Positions 28,989-35,565 of a DNA stretch of 47,868 bases are shown piece after piece; position 1 is the first letter of the stretch; every line of letters begins with the position of its first letter. Origin of the DNA: Schlegelella_A sp038241255. Its GTDB lineage: Bacteria; Pseudomonadota; Gammaproteobacteria; Burkholderiales; Burkholderiaceae_C. The notes under the pieces were generated by a model, which saw only the letters and a program-made list of their open reading frames with translations, searched no databases and was not told where the DNA came from. The stretch spans positions 1 to 47,868 of the forward strand of contig JBBRFW010000018.1 of NCBI GenBank assembly GCA_038241255.1, written 5' to 3'. A program made the translations under genes and the position numbers.

Positions 28989-29803
28989 GTCTCGTCTTCG
29001 CCGCTGCGTGCAGCCATGCGCCCGGGGTGACCGGTCGGGCCCATCTTGCCGAGCCGGCGCTGCGCGACGCGTTCCACGCCTCGTTCCGCGGCCTCGGCGA
29101 TTCGCTCGCCGCGGCGCGGCCCGATGCGCTGGTGATCGTCGCGGCCGAGCACTTCGCCAACTTCTTCATGGACAACATGCCCGCGTATGCGATGGGCATG
29201 GCCGACCACTACGAGGGGCCGATCGAGGACCCCGGCTGGCTCGGCATCGAGCGGACGCGGGTCCTCGGCAACGCCGACCTATCGCGCCGCCTGATCTCCG
29301 ACGTGATGAACGACGTCGACGTCGCCTTCGCAGAGGAATGGAAGTTCGACCACGGCATCATGGTGCCGCTCCACTTCCTGACGCCCCGCTTCGACTTGCC
29401 CGTGGTCCCCGCCAACATCAACTGCCAGGGGCCGCCGCTGACGCCGCTCAAGCGCGCCTGGGCCTTCGGCGCGGCGCTGCGGCGCGCCTGCGATGCGGTG
29501 CCGGAGCGGGTTGCGCTGGTCGGTACCGGCGGCATCTCGCACTGGCCGGCGACGCCCGACTCGGGCCGGATCAACGAGGCGTGGGACCGCGATTTCCTCG
29601 GTCGCTGGGCGCGCAACGACCGCGCTGCGCTGCTCGACTACAGCGACGAAGCGACCTACCGCGATGCCGGCCAGGGCGGCTTCGAGATCCGCACCTTCAT
29701 CGCCGTCGCCGCGGCGGCGCGCGGCCGCGGCGAGGTGCGCCACTACGCGCCGATCCCGGTGTTCTCGGTCGGCTGCACGATCGCCACGATGGCGATCGAA
29801 TAG
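28985..29803 (+). CDS. LigB-type extradiol ring-cleavage dioxygenase (likely 3,4-dihydroxyphenylacetate 2,3-dioxygenase)
   Basis: A 272-residue class III (LigB superfamily) non-haem iron dioxygenase. Aligning by motif, iron ligands are His11 (ACSHAPGV), His56 (AAEHFANFF) and Glu234 (GGFEIRTFIA). His186 in GTGGISHWP is the catalytic base, and a second His pair is in KFDHGIMVPLHFLTP. With the LigA-like subunit just upstream it should form an alpha-beta enzyme. Its place between hpaE and hpaF predicts homoprotocatechuate as substrate, giving 5-carboxymethyl-2-hydroxymuconate semialdehyde. The substrate is inferred from context. The sequence looks closer to LigB than to E. coli HpaD. Confidence 0.85.
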   Translation: MSLVFAAACSHAPGVTGRAHLAEPALRDAFHASFRGLGDSLAAARPDALVIVAAEHFANFFMDNMPAYAMGMADHYEGPIEDPGWLGIERTRVLGNADLSRRLISDVMNDVDVAFAEEWKFDHGIMVPLHFLTPRFDLPVVPANINCQGPPLTPLKRAWAFGAALRRACDAVPERVALVGTGGISHWPATPDSGRINEAWDRDFLGRWARNDRAALLDYSDEATYRDAGQGGFEIRTFIAVAAAARGRGEVRHYAPIPVFSVGCTIATMAIE

Positions 29804-29811
29804 GAGCGAGC

Positions 29812-30216
29812 ATGCCGCACGTCGTCGTCCACTACACCGCCAACCTCGAGCGCGCCGCCGAAATGGGGATCCTCTGCAGGCGACTCGCAGAGGTCATCGC
29901 CGCGCAGCGAGATGCCGCCGGCGCAGCCGTCTTTCCGATCGGCGGCACGCGGGTGCTCGCCTATCCGGCACCGCACTTTGCGGTCGCCGACGGCGCGCCC
30001 GACCGCGCTTTCGTCTACCTCAACGTGCGCATCGCCGCCGGCCGTGAGGATGCGCTCGTCGCCGCCACCGGCGCAGCGCTGATCGCCGTCGTTCGCTCCC
30101 ACTTCGCCGCGATCTTCGCGAGCCGCGCCATCGGCATCACCTTGCAGATCGATGAGGGCGCGCCGGTGTTCGATGCCAAGCACAGCAACCTGCATCCCCT
30201 CTTCGAGGGTCGCTGA
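29812..30216 (+). CDS. hpaF: 5-carboxymethyl-2-hydroxymuconate delta-isomerase
   Basis: A 134-residue tautomerase-fold enzyme that isomerises the diacid product of HpaE before decarboxylation. The N terminus MPHVVVHYTANLE places the catalytic Pro directly after Met, as in the tautomerase superfamily. The ending ITLQIDEGAPVFDAKHSNLHPLF is typical of HpaF. TAGGAGCGAGC precedes the ATG. The gene is two bases from hpaH and eight from the dioxygenase. Length agrees with known HpaF (126-130). Confidence 0.92.
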   Translation: MPHVVVHYTANLERAAEMGILCRRLAEVIAAQRDAAGAAVFPIGGTRVLAYPAPHFAVADGAPDRAFVYLNVRIAAGREDALVAATGAALIAVVRSHFAAIFASRAIGITLQIDEGAPVFDAKHSNLHPLFEGR

Positions 30217-30218
30217 GC

Positions 30219-31022
30219 GTGCTCGATGCCGCCACCATCGAGGCCCTTGCCGCCGAGCTGCACGACGCGCAGCGGCGCCGCGTGCAGGTACGCCACTTCT
30301 CGCGGCGCCACCCGGGAATGACCATCGACGACGGCTACGCGATCCAGCGCGCCTGGCTGAGGACGCGGCTCGCCGAGGGCCGCGTCCTCAGGGGACGCAA
30401 GATCGGCCTCACCTCGCGCGCGATGCAGCAGGCGTCGCAGATCGACGAGCCCGACTTCGCGCCGCTGCTCGACGACATGTTCTTCGCCGCCGGCGGCGCC
30501 ATTCCCGTCGATCGCTTCATCGCGCCGCGCGTCGAGGTCGAGCTCGCGTTCGTCCTCGCCCGGCCCCTGCGCGGACCTGGCGTGACGCTGGCCGACGTGC
30601 TCGCCGCGACCGAGCACGTGACGCCGGCGGTGGAGATCATCGACGCGCGAATCGAGCAGTTCGACCGCGACACGAAGGCGCCGCGCAAGGTCTTCGACAC
30701 CCTCGCCGATTTCGCTGCCAACGCCGGCATCTTCGTCGGCGGCACGCCCGCGCGGGCCGACGCGATCGACCTGCGCTGGGTCGGCGCCATCCTCGCCAAG
30801 AACGGCGTCGTCGAGGAAACCGGGCTGGCGGCCGGCGTGCTCGATCATCCGGGCAACGGTGTCGTCTGGCTGGCCAACAAGATCGCTGCCTACGACGAGC
30901 ACCTGAGCGCGGGCCACATCGTTCTCAGCGGCTCGTTCACGCGGCCGACGGCTGCCGTCAAGGGCGACATTTTTCACGTCGATTACGGCCGGCTCGGCGT
31001 GATCGAGTTCAGCTTCGAATGA
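30219..31022 (+). CDS. hpaH: 2-oxo-hept-4-ene-1,7-dioate hydratase
   Basis: A 267-residue hydratase (E. coli HpaH has 267) adding water to 2-oxo-hept-4-ene-1,7-dioate to give the aldolase substrate. The family motifs are DDGYAIQRAWLRTRLAEGRVLRGRKIGLTSRAMQ, IDEPDFAPLLDDMFF, PRVEVELAFVLARPL (metal-binding Glu residues) and AAYDEHLSAGHIVLSGSFTRP. The start is GTG 30219, two bases after hpaF. The end GVIEFSFE is followed by a micro-ORF leading to hpaI. Confidence 0.93.
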   Translation: MLDAATIEALAAELHDAQRRRVQVRHFSRRHPGMTIDDGYAIQRAWLRTRLAEGRVLRGRKIGLTSRAMQQASQIDEPDFAPLLDDMFFAAGGAIPVDRFIAPRVEVELAFVLARPLRGPGVTLADVLAATEHVTPAVEIIDARIEQFDRDTKAPRKVFDTLADFAANAGIFVGGTPARADAIDLRWVGAILAKNGVVEETGLAAGVLDHPGNGVVWLANKIAAYDEHLSAGHIVLSGSFTRPTAAVKGDIFHVDYGRLGVIEFSFE

Positions 31023-31042
31023 GTGCGCGATGGCAGCGATGA
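31019..31042 (+). other. Bridging micro-ORF between hpaH and hpaI (7 codons)
   Basis: ATG 31019 overlaps the hpaH stop (ATGA). The frame reads MSARWQR, and its TGA (31040-31042) overlaps ATG 31039, the start that matches HpaI relatives. It supports 31039 rather than 31030 as the hpaI start. Translation is inferred. Confidence 0.4.
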
Positions 31043-31840
31043 AGCTTCCGGCGAATTCCTTCAAGGCGGCGCTCGCGCGCCGCGAGGCGCAGATCGGCCT
31101 CTGGGTCGGCCTCGCCGATCCGTACGTCGCCGAGCTGCTCGCCACCGCCGGCTTCGACTGGCTTCTTGTCGACGGAGAGCACGCGCCCAACGACGTGCGC
31201 AGCGCGCCCGCGCAGCTGCAGGCGCTCGCCGCGTATCCAGTGAGCGCGGTCGTTCGTCCGGTGCAGGGCGAGACCGCGCTCATCAAGCAGTGCCTCGACA
31301 TCGGCGCGCTGACCTTGCTCGTGTCGATGGTCGAAGACGCGGCGCAGGCGACACAGATCGTCGCCGCGCCGCGCTACGCGCCGCGCGGCGTGCGCGCCTC
31401 GGCAGCGCGCTCGCGCGCGCCTCGCGCTGGAGCGGCGTCGACTCGTACGTGATGCGCGCGGACGAGGAGATCTGCGTGCTCGTTCAGGTCGAGTCGGCGG
31501 CCGGACTGGCTCATCTTGCGGAGATCGCGGCCGTCGACGGCGTCGACGGCGTGTTCTTTGGCCGGCCGACCTGTCCGCCTCGATGGGACACCTGGGTGAA
31601 CCGCAGCATCCCGACGTGGTGAAGGCGATCGACGACGGCATCGCCACGGTGCTCGCCGCAGGCAAGGCTCCCGGCATCCTCGCCGTCGACCCGGCGCTGG
31701 CGCGCCGCTATCTCGCGGCCGGAGTCTTGTTCGTTGCCGTCGGCCTCGACACGGCGATTCTCGGGCGCGGCGCGCGTGCGCTCGCCGCCGAGTTCGGTCG
31801 CGGTGGCGCCGGCGATGCGGGCGGGGGGTTCGTGATCTAG
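31039..31840 (+). pseudogene. hpaI: 4-hydroxy-2-oxoheptane-1,7-dioate aldolase, interrupted by two frameshifts
   Basis: The last pathway enzyme, splitting the hydroxy-oxo diacid into pyruvate and succinic semialdehyde. Three frames together give one complete HpaI: KLPANSFKAALARREAQIGL to RYAPRGVR, then LGSALARASRWSGVDSYVM to VDGVDGVFFG, then MGHLGEPQHPDVVKAIDDG to the stop. The breaks are near 31391-31402 (GCGCGCC where GCGCGGCC is expected) and near 31560-31565 (GGCCGG where GGCCCGG is expected). Each is cured by adding a single G or C. With both restored, the gene is 267 codons, a normal length. Real pseudogene or base-calling error cannot be decided from sequence alone. Confidence 0.85.
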
Positions 31841-32010
31841 TGCCGGTTCGTCGACTGCGGGCGAGTGCACGCAAAAGAGGCGGACTCTTCAGCCAATTTT
31901 TCACTGTGCGCTGCAAGTGCTTAATTTTGAACGCGTTTTTAAAACGATGTTCCGCCTTGAGGAGTCTCAACTAAGTTGTTGATTCCATTGATTTTTGTTT
32001 GCACTATGAA
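31841..32010. other. AT-rich spacer between hpaI and the mra promoter
   Basis: The least GC-rich stretch of the window. It holds a weak 5-bp hairpin (AAGAG 31875-31879 / CTCTT 31885-31889) followed by CAGCCAATTTTT that may end the hpa transcript. Two small inverted repeats, TTGAG/CTCAA and CAACT/AGTTG, lie near 31957-31978. No gene seen. Confidence 0.4.
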
Positions 32011-32039
32011 TTGACCCTCCCTGACCCTTGGGCTACAGT
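32011..32039 (+). promoter_or_regulatory. Pmra promoter (sigma-70 type)
   Basis: -35 box TTGACC at 32011-32016 and -10 box TACAGT at 32034-32039, separated by exactly 17 bases. This places the start near 32046, about 20 bases before the mraZ GTG. The -10 box is interleaved with the MraZ-type repeats. It should drive the long dcw operon. Confidence 0.6.
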
Positions 32040-32072
32040 GGCACAAAGTGCACTTTGGTGGGGTTTTGTGGC
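32029..32072 (+). promoter_or_regulatory. MraZ-binding repeat array (five TGG/TGC boxes, 10-bp period)
   Basis: Boxes start at 32029 (TGGGC), 32039 (TGGCA), 32049 (TGCAC), 32059 (TGGGG) and 32069 (TGGCG), each exactly 10 bases after the last. MraZ is known to bind TGGGN repeats separated by 5 bases in its own promoter. The array runs from the -10 box to the mraZ start codon, so bound MraZ would block transcription. Four of five keep TGG; the third is degenerate. Confidence 0.7.
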
Positions 32073-32508
32073 GAACGTAGTTTTTCAAGGCCCCGCGGCA
32101 CTGACGTTGGACGCCAAGGGTCGGATCGCGATGCCGGCGCGCCACCGCGAGTTGCTCGCCGCCATGGGCGTCCACCAACTCACCATCACCAAGCACCCTG
32201 AAGGGTCGCTGCTGATCTTTCCCCGTCCGGCGTGGGAACATTTCCGCGACCGCGTTGCCGCCCTGCCGATGGATTCGAGCGGCTGGAAGCGGGTTTTTCT
32301 CGGCAACGCCATGGACGTCGACATCGACGCGTCGTCACGCGTCCTCATCGCCCCCGAGCTGCGCGCCGCCGCCGGGCTGGTTCGCGACGTCATGCTGCTC
32401 GGCATGGGCAGTCACTTCGAGCTCTGGGATGCGCAACGCCACGCCGCTCACGAGGCCGAGGTGATGCAGTCGCCGATGCCGGATTCGCTCAAGAACTTCA
32501 GCTTCTGA
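32068..32508 (+). CDS. mraZ: MraZ, transcriptional regulator of the dcw cluster
   Basis: A 146-residue protein with two SpoVT/AbrB-like halves, each carrying the DXXXR motif: LDAKGRIAMPARHR near residue 15 and IDASSRVLIAPELR near 90. MraZ forms rings and represses the operon it heads. The chosen start is GTG 32068, giving MANVVFQGPAALTLD with GGTGGGG before it. Relatives begin just before FQG. The first in-frame ATG (31999) lies upstream of the promoter and is excluded. The C terminus SLKNFSF is typical. Confidence 0.93.
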   Translation: MANVVFQGPAALTLDAKGRIAMPARHRELLAAMGVHQLTITKHPEGSLLIFPRPAWEHFRDRVAALPMDSSGWKRVFLGNAMDVDIDASSRVLIAPELRAAAGLVRDVMLLGMGSHFELWDAQRHAAHEAEVMQSPMPDSLKNFSF

Positions 32509-32528
32509 CCCCAGGTCGGGCCCCTGCC

Positions 32529-33476
32529 TTGCAGCATCTGAGCGTTCTCCTGCCCGAAGCGGTCGATGCCCTCGTCACCGATGCCGACGGCATCTATGTC
32601 GACGGCACGTTCGGCCGCGGCGGCCATTCGCGCGCGATCCTCGCCCGGCTCTCGCCGCAAGGCCGCCTGGTCGCGCTCGATCGCGATCCGGAGGCGGTGG
32701 CGAGTGCCGTCGCCGACAGCGCCTTCGCCGCCGATCCGCGCTTCACGATCGAGCACACCGCCTTTTCCGCGATGGCCGAGACGCTCGCGTCGCTGGGCGT
32801 CGCGCGGGTCAGCGGCGTCCTCCTCGACCTGGGCGTCTCGTCGCCGCAGATCGACGACCCCGAGCGCGGCTTCTCGTTCCGATTGGACGGCCCGCTCGAC
32901 ATGAGGATGGACACGACACGCGGCGAGAGCGCGGCCGAGTTTCTGGCCCGCGCCGACGAGAGCCACATTGCGGAGGTAATACGCGACTATGGGGAAGAAC
33001 GGTTTGCTCTACAGGTTGCAAAGGCGCTTGTTGCTCGGCGCGAAGGCGGGCGCCCTGTTCGAACCACAGGCGAGCTTGCCGACGTCGTGGCTGGTGCGGT
33101 CCGGACCCGAGAAGCGGGCCAGAACCCTGCTACGCGCACGTTTCAGGCTCTTCGGATTTTCGTCAACGCCGAGCTTGAGGAGCTCGAGCAGGCCTTGAGC
33201 GCGGCGCTCGCCCTGCTCGTGCCGAGTGGAAGGCTCGTCGTCATCAGCTTCCATTCGCTCGAGGATCGGATCGTCAAGACCTTCATCGCCCACGAGAGCA
33301 AGAGCGAGTTCGACCGCCGCGCGCCGTTTGCCGCGCCGCGGCCGCAGCGGCTGTGCGCGCTCGGTCGCGTCAAGCCCGGCCCGAGCGAGGCGGCGACGAA
33401 CCCGCGCGCCCGCTCGGCGGTGATGCGCATCGCCGAGCGCACCGACGTGTCCTACGCCTTGGGAACCCGCGCGTGA
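32529..33476 (+). CDS. rsmH: 16S rRNA (cytosine1402-N4)-methyltransferase
   Basis: A 315-residue SAM-dependent enzyme (formerly MraW) that methylates C1402 in the ribosomal P site. The motifs are HLSVLLPEAVDAL, the SAM site YVDGTFGRGGHSRAIL, VSGVLLDLGVSSPQIDDPERGFSFRLDGPLDMRMD, and NPATRTFQALRIFVNAELEELE with VISFHSLEDRIVK. The only start that fits is TTG 32529, 20 bases after mraZ, with no strong ribosome site. That suggests low or coupled translation. Its stop overlaps the GTG of ftsL. Confidence 0.93.
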   Translation: MQHLSVLLPEAVDALVTDADGIYVDGTFGRGGHSRAILARLSPQGRLVALDRDPEAVASAVADSAFAADPRFTIEHTAFSAMAETLASLGVARVSGVLLDLGVSSPQIDDPERGFSFRLDGPLDMRMDTTRGESAAEFLARADESHIAEVIRDYGEERFALQVAKALVARREGGRPVRTTGELADVVAGAVRTREAGQNPATRTFQALRIFVNAELEELEQALSAALALLVPSGRLVVISFHSLEDRIVKTFIAHESKSEFDRRAPFAAPRPQRLCALGRVKPGPSEAATNPRARSAVMRIAERTDVSYALGTRA

Positions 33477-33772
33477 CCCGGCTCAACGTCGCGCTGCTGC
33501 TGCTGCTGGTTGCGAGCAGCCTCTACCTCGTCCGCGTGTCGTACGAGTCGCGACGCCTCTTCGCCGAGCTCGACAAGGCGCAGAGCGAAGAGCGCGCCCT
33601 CGACACCGACGCCGAGCGGCTAAAGACCGAGCTGCGGTCGCAGGCGACGCCGCTGCGGGTCGAGCGGACGGCGCGCGAGCGGCTCGCTATGCACGCCGCG
33701 ACGCCTGCCGTGACGCAGTACGTCGAGCTGCCGGCGGCCGCGTCCGCGCCGGCATCGGAAGGCCGCCCATGA
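33473..33772 (+). CDS. ftsL: Cell division protein FtsL
   Basis: A 99-residue bitopic divisome protein. A short cytoplasmic N terminus is followed by one transmembrane helix (LNVALLLLLVASSLYLVRVS, residues 4-23) and a periplasmic coiled coil (SRRLFAELDKAQSEERALDTDAERLKTEL, about 28-57) that pairs with FtsB and contacts FtsQ and FtsWI. It starts at GTG 33473 overlapping rsmH (GTGA), and its stop overlaps the ftsI ATG (ATGA). Size and position between rsmH and ftsI are canonical. Confidence 0.93.
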   Translation: MTRLNVALLLLLVASSLYLVRVSYESRRLFAELDKAQSEERALDTDAERLKTELRSQATPLRVERTARERLAMHAATPAVTQYVELPAAASAPASEGRP

Positions 33773-35565
33773 GCGCCAACAAGAGCAATGCGAAGGCGCG
33801 CGCCGGCGCGAGCGTCAAGAGCTTCAACTATTCGACCAGCCCGCTGCTCGCCGCGCCGACCCCGCCGTGGCGCTCGAAGCTGCTCGTCGCACTGGTCGGG
33901 CTGGGCTTCGCGCTCCTGCTCCTCCGCGCGGTCTACGTGCAGATCATCGCCGCGCCGTTCTTCCTCAAGCAGGGCGAGATCCGCTACGGGCACACCATCG
34001 AGCTGCCGGCGAGCCGCGGCCGGATCGTCGACCGCAACGGGCTGATCCTCGCGGCGAGCGTGCCGGCGCCCTCGATCTGGGCGATCCCGAAGGACTTGGA
34101 CGGTGACGCTCGCTCGCGTGCGCGCCTAGCGACGCTGCTCGACATGACCAGCGCGGCGCTCGAGGCTCGCCTGGCCGACAACCCGAATTTCGTGTGGCTG
34201 CGCCGCCAGGTCGAAGAGAACGTCGCGACATCGGTGAAGCAGCTCGGCATCCGCGGCATCCACGAAGTGCGCGAGTACAAGCGCAAGTATCCCGAAGGCG
34301 AGGCCGCGGCGCACGTCGTCGGCTTCACAAATGTCGAGGACCGCGGTCAGGAAGGCATCGAGCTCGCGTTCCAGAAGGAGCTCGCCGGGCGCGACGGCAC
34401 GCGCCGCGTCATCAAGGACCGGCTCGGCCGCGTCGTCGAGGACGTCGGCGACAGCACGGCGCCGCTCGAGGGCCAGGACATCGGCCTGGCGGTCGACTCG
34501 AAGGTGCAGTTCTTCGCCTACCAGCGCATCCGCGATGCGGTCGCCGCGAACAAGGCGAAGGCGGGCAGCGTCGTCGTCCTCGACGCGCAGACCGGAGAGG
34601 TGCTCGCGCTCGCGAACTTCCCGAGCTATTCGCCGTCGGACCGCAGGAACCTGACCGGCGCGCAGCTGCGAAACCGCGCCCTGACCGACACCTTCGAGCC
34701 CGGCTCGACGATGAAGCCCTTCGTCGCCGCGTGGGCGCTCGAGACCGGCCGGGTCACGCCGACCACGGTGATCCAGACCGCGCCCGGCAAGATGACGCTC
34801 ACCGGCTCGACGATCAGCGACTCGCACCCGCACGGCAACCTGACGGTGAGCGAAGTGATCCAGAAGTCGAGCAACGTCGGCGCGGTGCGCATGGCGATGA
34901 CCTTCACGCCGCGCGAGATGTGGGAGCTCTACAGCTCGGTCGGGTTCGGCCAGAAGCCGCAGCTCGGCTTTCCCGGCGTCGTCACCGGAAGGCTGCGGCC
35001 ATACAAGAGCTGGCGGCCGATCGAGCAGGCGACGATGAGCTACGGCTACGGCCTGTCGGCATCACTGTTCCAGATCGCGCACGCGTACACCGTCTTCGCC
35101 CACGACGGCGAGCTGATTCCGGTGACGCTGACACGGCCCATCGGCAGCGGGCCGGCGCCGCTCGCCTCGGGCATCCGCATCATCTCGCCGAAGACCGCAT
35201 CGACGGTGCGCGACATGCTCCATCTCGTCGCTCTGCCTGGCGGCACGGCGCCCAAGGCGCAGGTGATCGGCTACTCGGTCGGCGGCAAGAGCGGCACCGC
35301 CTACAAGCAGGAGGGCGCGAGCTACGCAACCAAGAAGTACCGCGCCTGGTTCGTCGGCATGGCGCCGATCCAGCACCCGCGCATCATCGTCGCCGTGATG
35401 GTCGACGAGCCGACCGCCGGCAAGTACTTCGGCGGCGACGTCGCCGCGCCGGTGTTCAGCGAGGTCGTGCAGCAGACGCTGCGCATGATGGGCGTGCAGC
35501 CCGACCTCGACGTCAAGCCGCAGATCGTCTCGCGCGACATGCCGGCGGAAGAGGAAAGCTTCTAG
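33769..35565 (+). CDS. ftsI: Septal peptidoglycan transpeptidase FtsI (PBP3)
   Basis: A 598-residue class B penicillin-binding protein that crosslinks septal peptidoglycan with FtsW. The cytoplasmic tail (1-40) is followed by one membrane helix (LLVALVGLGFALLLLRAVYVQ) and a periplasmic pedestal with RGRIVDRNGLILA. The transpeptidase domain has nucleophile Ser313 in GSTMK, SSN at 367-369 and KSGT at 507-510. The start overlaps ftsL. The stop TAG shares its G with the GTG start of murE-murF. Confidence 0.95.
   Translation: MSANKSNAKARAGASVKSFNYSTSPLLAAPTPPWRSKLLVALVGLGFALLLLRAVYVQIIAAPFFLKQGEIRYGHTIELPASRGRIVDRNGLILAASVPAPSIWAIPKDLDGDARSRARLATLLDMTSAALEARLADNPNFVWLRRQVEENVATSVKQLGIRGIHEVREYKRKYPEGEAAAHVVGFTNVEDRGQEGIELAFQKELAGRDGTRRVIKDRLGRVVEDVGDSTAPLEGQDIGLAVDSKVQFFAYQRIRDAVAANKAKAGSVVVLDAQTGEVLALANFPSYSPSDRRNLTGAQLRNRALTDTFEPGSTMKPFVAAWALETGRVTPTTVIQTAPGKMTLTGSTISDSHPHGNLTVSEVIQKSSNVGAVRMAMTFTPREMWELYSSVGFGQKPQLGFPGVVTGRLRPYKSWRPIEQATMSYGYGLSASLFQIAHAYTVFAHDGELIPVTLTRPIGSGPAPLASGIRIISPKTASTVRDMLHLVALPGGTAPKAQVIGYSVGGKSGTAYKQEGASYATKKYRAWFVGMAPIQHPRIIVAVMVDEPTAGKYFGGDVAAPVFSEVVQQTLRMMGVQPDLDVKPQIVSRDMPAEEESF

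Noticed and set aside
31841..32010. Possible horizontal-transfer border or small gene in the AT-rich spacer before mraZ
   Set aside because: No direct repeats, integrase or tRNA border; no open frame with a ribosome site. Ordinary promoter-region AT content explains it.
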